DNA of 64,000 bases, taken from assembly GCA_902778055.1 (NCBI GenBank), contig CACYWL010000003.1, positions 62,001 through 126,000 on the forward strand, written 5' to 3'. Position numbers and translations under genes: made by a program. Within the stretch, counting starts at the first letter, position 1. Every line of letters starts with the position of its first letter. The stretch comes from an uncultured Eubacteriales bacterium. GTDB lineage: Bacteria > Bacillota > Clostridia > Christensenellales > Aristaeellaceae. Of the stretch, positions 15,901 through 24,571 are shown piece after piece. Under the pieces are notes generated by a model. It made no database searches and was not told the DNA's origin. It worked only from the letters and a program-made list of their open reading frames with translations.

Positions 15901-16313
15901 AGATTGTCACCTTTGATTTTGAGGAGCACGGGGATGAGCGGGGGATCCTGATTTCTCTGGAGGAGAATCACAACATTCCCTTCAACATCCGCCGGTGCTA
16001 TTTTATGTACAACACGCAGCCGGGGGTCAGCCGGGGCTTCCATGCCCACAAAACCCTGCGGCAGGTGCTGATCTGCGTGAAGGGAAGCTGCAGGGTGCTG
16101 CTGGACGACGGGGAGGAGAAGCAGCTGGTGACGCTGGACCGGCCGAACAAGGGCCTCTACATCGCCTCGGACACCTGGCGGGTCATGCAGGACTTCTCGG
16201 AGGACGCGGTGCTGATGGTGCTGGCAGATCAGCTGTATGACGAATCGGACTATATCCGGGATTATGACGCCTTTCTGCGCCATATCGGCAAGAAACCGGA
16301 AAGGGACGCCTGA
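15897..16313 (+). CDS. dTDP-4-keto-6-deoxyglucose 3,4-ketoisomerase (FdtA/QdtA type)
   Basis: A 138-residue cupin of the WxcM/FdtA family. It shifts the keto group of dTDP-4-keto-6-deoxyglucose from C4 to C3, the step before 3-amination. The catalytic pair is intact as H49-A-H51 in RGFHAHKTLRQ, with the Tyr-rich strand RRCYFMYNT before it. Sequence reading cannot tell FdtA (galacto product, Fuc3N) from QdtA (gluco product, Qui3N). Start GTG 15897 overlaps the preceding stop, with GGAGGG at 15883-15888. The aminotransferase encoded next is its partner. Confidence 0.88.
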   Translation: MKIVTFDFEEHGDERGILISLEENHNIPFNIRRCYFMYNTQPGVSRGFHAHKTLRQVLICVKGSCRVLLDDGEEKQLVTLDRPNKGLYIASDTWRVMQDFSEDAVLMVLADQLYDESDYIRDYDAFLRHIGKKPERDA

Positions 16314-16353
16314 GGGCCTTTCCATTGGGCCGGGCCGGGAAAAGAAGGACTGA

Positions 16354-17466
16354 ATGAAGAGCATGAAACGCATGGAGATTCCCTATCTGGATTTTTCGGG
16401 AATACACGATCCCATCCGGGCGGAGCTGGACGCGGCCTGGAAAAGGGTCATGGACCGGGAATGGTTCATCGGCGGGGCCGAGGACGCGGCGTTTGAAAAG
16501 GAATTCGCCGCCTGGTGCGGCGTGAGGGAATGCGTCGGCGCCGGCAACGGGCTGGACGCGCTGCGGCTGATCCTGACGGCGATGGGCATCGGCCCGGGGG
16601 ACGAGGTGCTCGTGCCGGCCAACACCTTCATCGCCAGCGCGCTGGCGGTGACCTACGCCGGAGCGCGGCCCGTGCTCGTGGATCCGGACCGGGAGACCGC
16701 GCTGATCACGCCGGAGGAGGCGGAGAAGCATATCACGGAAAAGACCCGGGCGATCATGGTGGTTCATCTGTACGGCCGGGTGGCGGAGATGGAGGGCTTT
16801 GCGGAACTGGCCCGGAAATACGGGCTGCGCCTGATCGAGGACGCGGCCCAGGCCCATGGCGCCGTCCGGCACGGAAAGCGGCCGGGCGCCTTCGGGGATG
16901 CCGCGGGATTCTCCTTCTATCCGGGAAAGAACCTCGGCGCGCTGGGGGACGCGGGCGCGGTTGTGACCGACGACCCGGAGCTGGCCGCCCGGGTCCGGAT
17001 GCTCGGGAACTACGGCTCTGCCCGCAAGTATGTCCATGAGCTGCCGGGCGTCAACTCCCGGCTGGACGAGCTGCAGGCGGCGGTGCTGCGGGCCAAGCTG
17101 CCCCACCTGGAGGCCTGGGTGGCGGAGCGCCGGCGGATCGCGGAGATTTACGAGGACGGCCTGCGCGGCGGGAAGCTGCGCCTGCTGACGAAGGACGAGG
17201 GGAACGGCTACTACACCTTCCCGGTTTTTACGCCGGAAAGGGACCGGCTGCTGGCTTATCTGGAGGAAAAAGGCATCCACTGTCAGATCTACTACCCGAC
17301 GCCCATCCACCTGCAGAAGGCGTACGCGGAGCTGGGGTACCGCAGGGGCGACTTCCCGGCCGCGGAGGAGCTGTCGGAGACCGGGCTGAGCCTCCCGCTG
17401 TACCCGGGGCTGACGGAGGAACAGATTGAATACATCCTGGAGGCGATCCGTGAGTTTGCGTTCTGA
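16354..17466 (+). CDS. DegT/DnrJ/EryC1 aminotransferase (dTDP-3-amino-3,6-dideoxyhexose synthesis)
   Basis: A 370-residue PLP-dependent sugar aminotransferase. The Schiff-base lysine is K192 in [17 protein letters not shown], with [10 protein letters not shown] before it and [10 protein letters not shown] after it. Following the 3,4-ketoisomerase, it most likely aminates C3 to give dTDP-Fuc3N or dTDP-Qui3N. AAGGA (16345-16349) precedes ATG 16354. The GT2 gene starts 17 bases inside its 3' end. Confidence 0.9.
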   Translation: MKSMKRMEIPYLDFSGIHDPIRAELDAAWKRVMDREWFIGGAEDAAFEKEFAAWCGVRECVGAGNGLDALRLILTAMGIGPGDEVLVPANTFIASALAVTYAGARPVLVDPDRETALITPEEAEKHITEKTRAIMVVHLYGRVAEMEGFAELARKYGLRLIEDAAQAHGAVRHGKRPGAFGDAAGFSFYPGKNLGALGDAGAVVTDDPELAARVRMLGNYGSARKYVHELPGVNSRLDELQAAVLRAKLPHLEAWVAERRRIAEIYEDGLRGGKLRLLTKDEGNGYYTFPVFTPERDRLLAYLEEKGIHCQIYYPTPIHLQKAYAELGYRRGDFPAAEELSETGLSLPLYPGLTEEQIEYILEAIREFAF

Positions 17467-18190
17467 CGGCCTGCGGGCGGAGGAGACGGGCGGAAAGCGG
17501 CTGCTGGTGATCCTGCCGGCCTACAACGAGGAGGCCAGCCTGCCCGGCACCGTCCGGGAGCTGCGGGAAAAGGCCCCCGGGGTGGATTTTGTCGTCGTCA
17601 ACGACGGGTCCGCGGACGGGACGGAGGCAGTCTGCCTGGAGAACGGGTTTCCGCTGCTGAACCTGCCGACCAACCTGGGACTGACCGGGGCCTTTCAGAC
17701 GGGCATGCGGTACGCCTTTGAGGAGGGGTACGACGCGGCGGTGCAGCTGGACGCGGACGGGCAGCATGATCCGGCCTTCCTGCTTCCCATGCTGGAGAAG
17801 ATGGAGACGGAAAAGCTGGACCTGGTGCTGGGCTCCCGGTTCCTGACGGAAAAGCGGCCCAGAAGCCTGCGCATGCTGGGAAACGCCCTGATCGAAGGCG
17901 CCGTCCGGCTGACGACCGGCCGGCGGATCTCCGATCCGACCTGCGGGATGCGCCTGTACGGCCGGCGGGTGATGAAGTATATGGCCTACGCCCCGACGGC
18001 CCGGCCCGAGCCGGACACGGTGGCGCTGCTGATCCGCAGCGGCGCCCGGACGGCGGAGTATCCCGTGTCCATCCGGGAGCGGCAGGCCGGGGAGAGCTAT
18101 CTGAGCCTCGGGCGGTCCTTCCGGTACATGGCGCAGATGGGGATCAACATCTTCATCCTGCAATGGGTGATGGAAAAGGAGAAGCTGTAA
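17450..18190 (+). CDS. GT2 glycosyltransferase, DPM1-like
   Basis: A 246-residue inverting glycosyltransferase of the polyprenyl-phosphate sugar synthase kind. It shows [23 protein letters not shown] and the metal motif LDADGQHDP. There is no C-terminal membrane region, unlike the GtrB-type genes at 24564 and 41336. Start GTG 17450 with GGAGG at 17439-17443, overlapping the aminotransferase. DUF2304 and GtrA genes follow, a familiar trio for making and translocating a lipid-linked sugar. Confidence 0.88.
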   Translation: MSLRSDGLRAEETGGKRLLVILPAYNEEASLPGTVRELREKAPGVDFVVVNDGSADGTEAVCLENGFPLLNLPTNLGLTGAFQTGMRYAFEEGYDAAVQLDADGQHDPAFLLPMLEKMETEKLDLVLGSRFLTEKRPRSLRMLGNALIEGAVRLTTGRRISDPTCGMRLYGRRVMKYMAYAPTARPEPDTVALLIRSGARTAEYPVSIRERQAGESYLSLGRSFRYMAQMGINIFILQWVMEKEKL

Positions 18191-18191
18191 G

Positions 18192-18539
18192 ATGTCCCTT
18201 GCGATGAGAATCCTGCTGATCGTCGGATCCGTGCTGACGGCGTGCTATGTGCTGAGGCGGGTCCGGAAGAGCCGCATGCGGACGGAGGATTCCGTGTTCT
18301 GGCTGGTCTTCAGCCTGATTCTGGTGCTGATGGGCCTGTTTCCGGCCCTCGTGACGGCGCTGGCCGCCCGGATGGGCGTGATGAGCGCGGCGAACCTGGT
18401 TTTTCTGATTGTGATTTTCCTGCTGATCATCAAGCTGTTTCTGATGGATCAGCGGATCTCCCGGCTGCAGCGGCAGATGACGGAAACGGCCCAGACCGTC
18501 GCGATGACGGGAAAGGCGGAGAAAAATACCCGGGAATAA
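18192..18539 (+). CDS. DUF2304 membrane protein
   Basis: A 115-residue protein with three hydrophobic segments (about 5-20, 35-60, 68-90) and a charged C-terminal tail, matching DUF2304 in length and layout, including the RTEDSVFWLVFS segment. DUF2304 genes usually sit next to DPM1-like GT2 genes, as here (start two bases after the GT2 stop), and are thought to anchor or assist them. No enzymatic motif is seen. Confidence 0.85.
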   Translation: MSLAMRILLIVGSVLTACYVLRRVRKSRMRTEDSVFWLVFSLILVLMGLFPALVTALAARMGVMSAANLVFLIVIFLLIIKLFLMDQRISRLQRQMTETAQTVAMTGKAEKNTRE

Positions 18540-18579
18540 ATAGGAAGGACGGCTTCGGAAACGGAGCGGAGAGAGGAAC

Positions 18580-19041
18580 ATGAGTCAGAACAGGGAATCC
18601 CGTCTGGGAGAAGTGATCAAATTTCTGGTGTCCGGCGGCATCTGCTTTCTGGTGAAGCTGGTCTGCTCTCTGGCGCTGAAATTCGGCCTGGGGCATGAAA
18701 CCTGGCTGTCGGTGCTGCTGGCGGAGCTGGTGGCGATCGCGGCGAACTATGTCCTGTGCGTGCTGTGGATCTGGCCGGGCTCGAACAGCCATCACGCGGC
18801 GGCCAAAATCGGGTTCCTGATTACCAGCCTGATCGGACTGGCGTGGAATGAACTGCTGATGCTCCTCTTCGGCCTGGCCTTCGGCGAAAAGCAGGTTCTG
18901 TTTTCGGTGATGGGGAAGGACGTTACCATGTATGTGGTGAACGTGTGCCTGACGACGGCAATCGTGATGTTCTGGAACTATTTCACCAAGCGGGCCGTGC
19001 TGCAGTCGAATCTGCTGAAGAAATGGACCAAGCAGGAATAA
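18580..19041 (+). CDS. GtrA family membrane protein
   Basis: A 153-residue four-helix membrane protein of the GtrA family, proposed to flip polyprenyl-phosphate sugars across the membrane. The N-terminal block EVIKFLVSGGICFLVKL and the mid-protein AANYVLCVLWIW resemble GtrA signatures. AGAGAGGA precedes ATG 18580. It completes the GT2-DUF2304-GtrA set. Confidence 0.85.
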   Translation: MSQNRESRLGEVIKFLVSGGICFLVKLVCSLALKFGLGHETWLSVLLAELVAIAANYVLCVLWIWPGSNSHHAAAKIGFLITSLIGLAWNELLMLLFGLAFGEKQVLFSVMGKDVTMYVVNVCLTTAIVMFWNYFTKRAVLQSNLLKKWTKQE

Positions 19042-19065
19042 GACGCCTGGAAGGGAAGAGGACGG

Positions 19066-19956
19066 ATGGCGCTGAACCAGAAGGAATTTGACTTGCTGGC
19101 CAGCCTCGCGGAGAGCGAGGGCCGGCTGACCCAGCGGGAGCTGGCGGAGAAGACGGGCTGCGCCCTGGGAACCGTGAACCGGATTCTCCGGCAGGCGGAG
19201 GAAAACGGCCTGGTGCGGGATGGGAGGATTACCCCCGCGGGAGAGACGGCCCTGGAGCCCTACCGGGTTCGCCGGGCGGTCTTTATTGCCGCGGGCTTCG
19301 GATCCAGGATGGTTCCCATTACCTTCAACACGCCCAAGCCGCTGGTGCGGGTGCACGGCATCCGGATCATTGACCGGCTGATCGACGCCTGCCTGGAGGC
19401 GGGCATCCAGGAGATTGTGATCGTCCGGGGGTATCTGGCGGAACAGTTTGATCAGCTGAAATACAAGTATCCGATGATCACCTTTCTGGAGAACCCGGTC
19501 TACAACGAGGCGAACAATATCAGCTCCGCCATGGTGGCCCGCTATCTGCTGAGCAACGCCTACGTCTTCGAGGCGGATCTGCTGATCCACAATCCGAAGA
19601 TCATCCGGAAATACCATTACACCTCCGATTTCCTGGCCATTAAAAAGGATCGGACGGACGACTGGTGCTTTACGGTTCGGGACGGGATCATCACCGAGGA
19701 AAAGGTCGGGGGAACCGACTGCTGGCAGATGGTGGGCATCAGCTACTGGAACGGGGAGGACGGCCGGAAGCTGAGCCAGGACATCGCGGAGGTCTACGCC
19801 TCGCCGGGCGGGAAGGAACGGTACTGGGAGCAGGTTCCCCTGGTTTACCGGAAGGAGCACTACGCGGTTCGGGTCCGGCCCTGCCTGGAGGAGGACATCG
19901 TGGAGATCGACACCTTCCGCGAGCTGAAGGAGATCGACAAAACCTACGACGTATAG
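19066..19956 (+). CDS. LicC-like phosphocholine cytidylyltransferase with N-terminal winged helix
   Basis: A 296-residue fusion. Residues 1-65 form a MarR/Lrp-like winged helix (LTQRELAEKTGCALGTVNRIL). Residues 70-296 are a sugar-nucleotidyltransferase fold with AAGFGSRMVPITFNTPKPL (NTP loop, K91). The LicC-type features VGISYWN and the early NEANNISS segment match enzymes that make CDP-choline from phosphocholine and CTP. This suggests phosphocholine decoration of the surface glycan, although no licA, licB or licD is visible here. The winged helix may be regulatory. GGGAAGAGGA precedes ATG 19066. Confidence 0.75.
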   Translation: MALNQKEFDLLASLAESEGRLTQRELAEKTGCALGTVNRILRQAEENGLVRDGRITPAGETALEPYRVRRAVFIAAGFGSRMVPITFNTPKPLVRVHGIRIIDRLIDACLEAGIQEIVIVRGYLAEQFDQLKYKYPMITFLENPVYNEANNISSAMVARYLLSNAYVFEADLLIHNPKIIRKYHYTSDFLAIKKDRTDDWCFTVRDGIITEEKVGGTDCWQMVGISYWNGEDGRKLSQDIAEVYASPGGKERYWEQVPLVYRKEHYAVRVRPCLEEDIVEIDTFRELKEIDKTYDV

Positions 19957-19962
19957 GCCGGG

Positions 19963-19985
19963 CGCGGCGCTTTCACGGCGCCGCG
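19963..19985 (+). other. Strong GC-rich hairpin between the licC-like and secreted-protein genes
   Basis: CGCGGCGC (19963-19970) pairs perfectly with GCGCCGCG (19978-19985) around a 7-nt loop; no T tract follows. It could be an mRNA stability or partial termination element. Confidence 0.4.
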
Positions 19986-20026
19986 GAGCAGGGGAAACGA
20001 AGGAAACAGAAGGAGGTTTTCGCACG

Positions 20027-21400
20027 GTGAAGAGACTGATTGCCGCCCTTATGATGGTCTGCCTGCTGCTGGGCGGGCTTTCCGCCGGCGCGGAGGAGAC
20101 CTACACGCTGTCCGCGAAGGAGTATGATTTCGATTTCACGCTGAAACTGTTTCCGGAGGCCTTTCCGGAGAAGCTGCGGGAAAAGGCCCGGGGATACGCG
20201 GACTTTCTGGGCGCGCTGAGATGGAAGGGAAGCTTTCTGAAGGCGACCGGCGAGGACTATTATGACCTTCGCCTGTCGGTGATTCCGGTGAGTCAGCCGG
20301 ACGGCGCGATTGATTTCAGAATCCACGGCCCGCAGGATCCGATGCTGGTTCATTCCAGCCTGTTCGGGGACAGAATCATCCAGCTGAGTACGTTCTCCCT
20401 GCTGAATTTCTGCAGCAAAATGGCCGAGCATCTGGGCATTCCGCTGCAGTATGTGGGGTTGGCCTATCCCTACAGCTGGCTTTTCAGCCTGAAGCTCCCG
20501 ATCGCCGACTGGCAGTATATGATGGAGAAGGAAGAAAACGGCGTGATCGCGGCGGAATGGGTGAGCTACCTGTGGAATTGCTGGTGGTGGCGGATCTACG
20601 ACAACGAGCCGGTGAAAATCCTGGTGGACGCGCTCTGCAAGAATACGGAGGCGGAGAATGCGTTCCGGGCGGTTGTGAACGAGATCCCCGATTATTTCGC
20701 GAAGGATTTTGCCCGGGAGCGGGCCCTCCACATTCGCCGGGAGGCGCGTCAGACCACGTGGGCCAACGATGAAGGGGAAGTTTTCTTCCGGAAATATGAC
20801 GAGGGCGGAAACAGCGGCATGGAGCTGACGATGCCCCGGATGAAGACGGGATACCTGCCGGTTTTCTCCCTGGAAAGCAGCGAGGAGAACGGCTGGCGGA
20901 GCACCCGGCTGAAGGCGGGTCTGCTCGGAGGGGAGAATCAGCAGGATCTGCTGAATCTGAAGATGTCCCTGATCGCCTTTCCGACGGTCTGGCCAGCGGA
21001 CTGCTGGTCGCTGCTGAGCCTGGATCTCACGGGAACGCTGCTGCCCAACCTGGGCGTCAGCTGCTATCTGGAGGGGGAAAAAAGCGGCCGGTTTCGGCTG
21101 GAAATCCGGAAGCCGACCGTGGAGATGGAGCCCGGGCAGATCATGCTCACGGTGGAGGGAGAGCTGACGCCCAGGGAGGAGCTGTCCGAGATCACGGCAT
21201 ATGCGGAGATTCCGCAGGAAAGAACCCTGGATCTGCTGGTTTCCAACGATACGGAGATTCAGGCGTACCTGCCGGGGCTGACGGGGACCATGGCGAAGGG
21301 ATTGCTCCGGTTCCTGGCGGGCATTCCCACCTCCGCCTGCCAGACGGTCATGGACGATCTTGAGGAGCTGGGTGTGTTCTCCGCGCTCCTGGGGCAATGA
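20027..21400 (+). CDS. Large secreted protein, unknown family
   Basis: A 457-residue exported protein. Signal peptide MKRLIAALMMVCLLLGG with cleavage near AGA-EE. The mature part is mixed alpha/beta with an acidic bias and contains a Trp-rich patch (LWNCWWWR). No known domain was recognised. Start GTG 20027 with AGGAGG at 20011-20016. It lies between the licC-like gene and the second gtrA gene in the same transcription unit, so a role at the cell surface linked to the glycan is inferred only from context. Confidence 0.7.
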   Translation: MKRLIAALMMVCLLLGGLSAGAEETYTLSAKEYDFDFTLKLFPEAFPEKLREKARGYADFLGALRWKGSFLKATGEDYYDLRLSVIPVSQPDGAIDFRIHGPQDPMLVHSSLFGDRIIQLSTFSLLNFCSKMAEHLGIPLQYVGLAYPYSWLFSLKLPIADWQYMMEKEENGVIAAEWVSYLWNCWWWRIYDNEPVKILVDALCKNTEAENAFRAVVNEIPDYFAKDFARERALHIRREARQTTWANDEGEVFFRKYDEGGNSGMELTMPRMKTGYLPVFSLESSEENGWRSTRLKAGLLGGENQQDLLNLKMSLIAFPTVWPADCWSLLSLDLTGTLLPNLGVSCYLEGEKSGRFRLEIRKPTVEMEPGQIMLTVEGELTPREELSEITAYAEIPQERTLDLLVSNDTEIQAYLPGLTGTMAKGLLRFLAGIPTSACQTVMDDLEELGVFSALLGQ

Positions 21401-21419
21401 GCCGGAAAGGAAAATCAAG

Positions 21420-21857
21420 TTGAAAGCATTCTGGCAAAGGATGACGGAGCTGTACCGGAAATACCGGGAACAGATCAATTATCTGATTGTGGGCGGCCTC
21501 ACGACCGCGGTCAGCCTGGCGACCTACTGGCTCTGCACCAGAACCTTCCTGAATCCGGAGGAGCCGGTGCAGCTGCAGGCAGCGAACGTGATCTCCTGGA
21601 TCTGCGCGGTAACCTTCGCCTATTTCACGAACCGGCGGTATGTGTTCTTCAGCCGGGAGACCAACCGGATCCGGGAGGCGGGAAGATTCTTCCTCTCCCG
21701 GGTGACGACGCTGCTGATGGAGATGGGTATCATGGCCCTGGGTGTTTCCGTCCTGGGCCTCGATGACCGAATTGTTAAAATCGTGGCCCAGGTGATCATC
21801 ATCATCGCGAATTATGTGCTGAGCAAGCTGCTGGTTTTCCGGAAGAAGAAAGAATAG
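21420..21857 (+). CDS. GtrA family membrane protein (second)
   Basis: A 145-residue four-helix protein with the GtrA pattern: INYLIVGGLTTAVSLATYW at the first helix, TFAYFTNRRYVF between helices 2 and 3 and NYVLSKLLVFRKKK at the end. Start is probably TTG 21420, with AAAGGA (21406-21411) eight bases before; ATG 21441 is a possible shorter start. Last gene of the 12295-21857 unit, followed by a strong terminator. Confidence 0.85.
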   Translation: MKAFWQRMTELYRKYREQINYLIVGGLTTAVSLATYWLCTRTFLNPEEPVQLQAANVISWICAVTFAYFTNRRYVFFSRETNRIREAGRFFLSRVTTLLMEMGIMALGVSVLGLDDRIVKIVAQVIIIIANYVLSKLLVFRKKKE

Positions 21858-21868
21858 CCTGATCAAAG

Positions 21869-21902
21869 AAAGGCCTGGCCGCGTTTGCGGTCAGGCCTTT
21901 TC
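21869..21902. terminator. Bidirectional terminator between convergent genes
   Basis: A 14-bp stem with one G-T pair (21869-21882 with 21887-21900), loop GTTT, T-rich on both strands. It overlaps the stop codon of the minus-strand gene. Confidence 0.85.
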
Positions 21903-23252
21903 CGGGCTCGGGGAGGACGCTCCGGCCCGCTTTCGCCCCGGCCATCCGGCCCGGAGTTCCAGGAACATCATTACGGCGACGAGCGTGTAGGCCGCGAGAT
22001 ACAGCCAGATTTCCACGGAGGTCAGGGTGTGGACAGTGAACCGCCTGCCGATGGGCAGCACCAGCAGCCACCAGACGGGCACCGTATACAGAAGACCGTA
22101 CAGCCCGGAAAGGAGGGCGGCGGGCCGCGCGCGGAGGCCGGGCTCCGGGTCCTCCTTCAGCAGAAGCACCAGGGGAACGGCAAAATAGGCCAGTGTATAG
22201 CGGAAGGAGTTCGACGGGAAAAAGACCATGACGCAGGTCAGGAAAAAGAGTGTCCGCTGCCGGCTCCGGCTGCGCCAGGCGAGCCAGACCCACAGCAGGC
22301 AGACGGCGGCGGACAGCGCCGTGGAGAAAAGCGGCTCCTCCCGCCCGGTCAGTATCCGGATCAGGGTGAAAAAAATGCCCTTCAGATACTGAAGCCGGCC
22401 GAAATCCGAGGAGGCCAGCGGATAAAAGAGATTGGCGGCCCAGGCCTGCAGCGCGGACAGGCCGCCGAAGAAGACAAAGGGGACGAACAGCAGCAGGAGG
22501 CTGTAAAGGATGAAACGGACCAGCTCCCGGTATTTTTTTTCCTTCAGAAGCACCAGCCCGAAAACGGCCGGATAGATTTTCAGCGCCACGCAGACCGCCA
22601 GCAGAAGCAGCCCCGCCTCCCGGCGCAGGGCACCGGAGCTGTCCGTCAGATGCAGCCCCAGCATCAGCAGGGCCAGCACCAGCATGGCGGAATTCCCGGT
22701 CATGTAGCCGCTGCCCCCGAACACCGCGGAGAGCATCAGCAGGGTAAAGATCGCTAGATCTTTTTTACGGCTGCTTTTTCCCGTAAGGCTGATGCCCAGA
22801 AAAAAGAGCACCGCGGTAAAAATCAGGAAGATTGTAAACACGGACAGGGCGCCGGGCACCGCCTCTGCGGCCCGCGTTCCCTCCGGCGGGGCGTCCGGAA
22901 CCGCGGTGAGCCGGAACAGCAGGTGATACATGCAGTAGGCCAGGGGCGGGAAAAGGGGCAGATAGGTAGCGGTTTCATTGGCGGAGAAGTGCTGATACAG
23001 GGCGGTGCGGTCCACCGCGTCGGCCAGATGGGAAAAATAGTCCACGAAACGGATCTCCGGCGCGTTTTCCTGAACCATCCAGGCATACAGCTGTCCTCCC
23101 CAGCGGAGGGAAAGCAGGAAATACAGCAGGATGCCCGCGGCGGAAATCAGATAAAAGAGGTTCCGCGGATCCCGGCGCAGCCGGAGAATCCTCTCCCTGA
23201 TGCCATGCTTCACAGCCATCGCTCCTTTTTCACGAATCTGGGAGGCTTTCAT
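21891..23252 (-). CDS. GT87/DUF2029-like polyprenol-phosphate-sugar transferase
   Basis: A 453-residue membrane protein with about ten to eleven hydrophobic segments. GT87-like signs are an early periplasmic acidic loop (RFVDYFSHL), a GNSAMLVLALLMLGL block and VALKIYPAVFGLVLLKEKKY, resembling alpha-mannosyltransferases that use polyprenyl-phosphate sugars. ATG 23252 overlaps the upstream stop (ATGA) with GGAGGG eight bases before. Third gene of the minus operon from 25523, whose first gene supplies the lipid-linked sugar. Confidence 0.75.
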   Translation of the reverse strand: MKASQIREKGAMAVKHGIRERILRLRRDPRNLFYLISAAGILLYFLLSLRWGGQLYAWMVQENAPEIRFVDYFSHLADAVDRTALYQHFSANETATYLPLFPPLAYCMYHLLFRLTAVPDAPPEGTRAAEAVPGALSVFTIFLIFTAVLFFLGISLTGKSSRKKDLAIFTLLMLSAVFGGSGYMTGNSAMLVLALLMLGLHLTDSSGALRREAGLLLLAVCVALKIYPAVFGLVLLKEKKYRELVRFILYSLLLLFVPFVFFGGLSALQAWAANLFYPLASSDFGRLQYLKGIFFTLIRILTGREEPLFSTALSAAVCLLWVWLAWRSRSRQRTLFFLTCVMVFFPSNSFRYTLAYFAVPLVLLLKEDPEPGLRARPAALLSGLYGLLYTVPVWWLLVLPIGRRFTVHTLTSVEIWLYLAAYTLVAVMMFLELRAGWPGRKRAGASSPSPEKA

Positions 23253-24571
23253 CCCGCCGCCGCCCTCCGGGCGGCGCCGGACCCCGTCAGGGCGCGCCGG
23301 GCCTGATCCAACCCGCACATCAGCGCCATCACGGTGACGATCAGCCCCTTGCTGGCCAGCCAGAAATGAATGCTGGCGTGATTTTTGGTTACCACGCACC
23401 AGACCATGGGAATCGCCGCGATCAGCACGAAGGGAAGCAGGCGCATCCCCAGCGCGCGGAAGGCGGCTTTTTCCCGGGGCATCCGGAGGGCCAGCAGCCC
23501 CGCCTCCCCCAGGAGAAAAGCCGCGAAGAGCCAGGAGAAGGGAGTGCCGAAAAAGTAGCGGACGTTGCTCAGGACGGTGTCCAGGGCGGTGACCGTTTCG
23601 CCGTAGGCCTCTCCGCTGGTCCGCAGAAGAAGGGTCGCGAGCGCGTCCTCAAAACAGTTGTATCCGGTCAGCGCCGTTCCGATCGCCCATTTGAGAGCCC
23701 ACATGAGCCCATATCCGAGCCCCCAGAGGAAGCCGAGCCGGAGAAGGTGCTTCAGGGCGCCGGGAAGGTTTCCGTCCGGGTCGAGACAGAAGATCACGGC
23801 CAGCGGCATGCCCAGCGCGGCCATCGGATAGGTCAGCACATCCCAGTAGGCGGTGCAGATGCCCGAAAAGAGAAGCACCATCTCCTCTCTTTCCCGGAGG
23901 CGCCCCTTCCGGAAAAGCACCAGCGCCGCCAGAGAGGACAGCATGGAAACATAAAAGCCCAGGGAGTATTCCAGATTCATGCCCATTACGGCGGGGCCCA
24001 GCATGGCCCAGGTGATCAGCAGGGGCAGCATCATGCCCCGTCCCCGGGCGCCCGCGCGGTACATCTCCCAGCAGAGAAGCAGGATCAGGGCCACCTGCAG
24101 CAGAAGATTCAGCTGCCGGATCCGATGATAGTCAAAAACCTGCAGCAGCAGCCGGTAAATCACCCCGTAGCCGTGCCAGTAACGGGAATAGGGGACGTAT
24201 TTTTCATACGGCTCCCCGTCGATATAATGCTTCACGAAAATCTGGACCGGATCCAGATCCCCCATGTCTCCGTGCCAGGCCAGCATCGCATACTCCGCCG
24301 GTTTCTCCCGGGAAACGGTGCCGGACATCAGCAGCATGATGGCGTCCGAATAATTGTCCAGCCGGCTGGAACACCAGGTGTGCAGATTGGGAAACTTTCC
24401 CGTGGCCTGAAAAATATCCGCGGAGCGGGCCAGATTCCTGTCCATGGGATCGGCGGGCAGAAATTCGGACAGAATCAACAGCCCTGTTCCCAGGACGGCT
24501 GACAGCAGAATCAGCAACAGCGATTTTCCCAGAACACGGCGGAAGGGTTCGGGCCGGGAGGACTCAGACAT
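23249..24571 (-). CDS. Multi-pass membrane protein, probable GT-C enzyme, family unknown
   Basis: A 440-residue protein with one N-terminal hydrophobic segment, a hydrophilic external stretch of about 110 residues (DNYSDAIMLLMSG, VPYSRYWHGYGVIYR) and about eight further segments. The overall layout resembles GT-C glycosyltransferases but no named family is recognised. ATG 24571 is preferred over GTG 24580; it overlaps the upstream GT2 gene by eight bases, and its stop overlaps the GT87-like start. Presumably it uses the same lipid-linked donor pool. Confidence 0.6.
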   Translation of the reverse strand: MSESSRPEPFRRVLGKSLLLILLSAVLGTGLLILSEFLPADPMDRNLARSADIFQATGKFPNLHTWCSSRLDNYSDAIMLLMSGTVSREKPAEYAMLAWHGDMGDLDPVQIFVKHYIDGEPYEKYVPYSRYWHGYGVIYRLLLQVFDYHRIRQLNLLLQVALILLLCWEMYRAGARGRGMMLPLLITWAMLGPAVMGMNLEYSLGFYVSMLSSLAALVLFRKGRLREREEMVLLFSGICTAYWDVLTYPMAALGMPLAVIFCLDPDGNLPGALKHLLRLGFLWGLGYGLMWALKWAIGTALTGYNCFEDALATLLLRTSGEAYGETVTALDTVLSNVRYFFGTPFSWLFAAFLLGEAGLLALRMPREKAAFRALGMRLLPFVLIAAIPMVWCVVTKNHASIHFWLASKGLIVTVMALMCGLDQARRALTGSGAARRAAAG

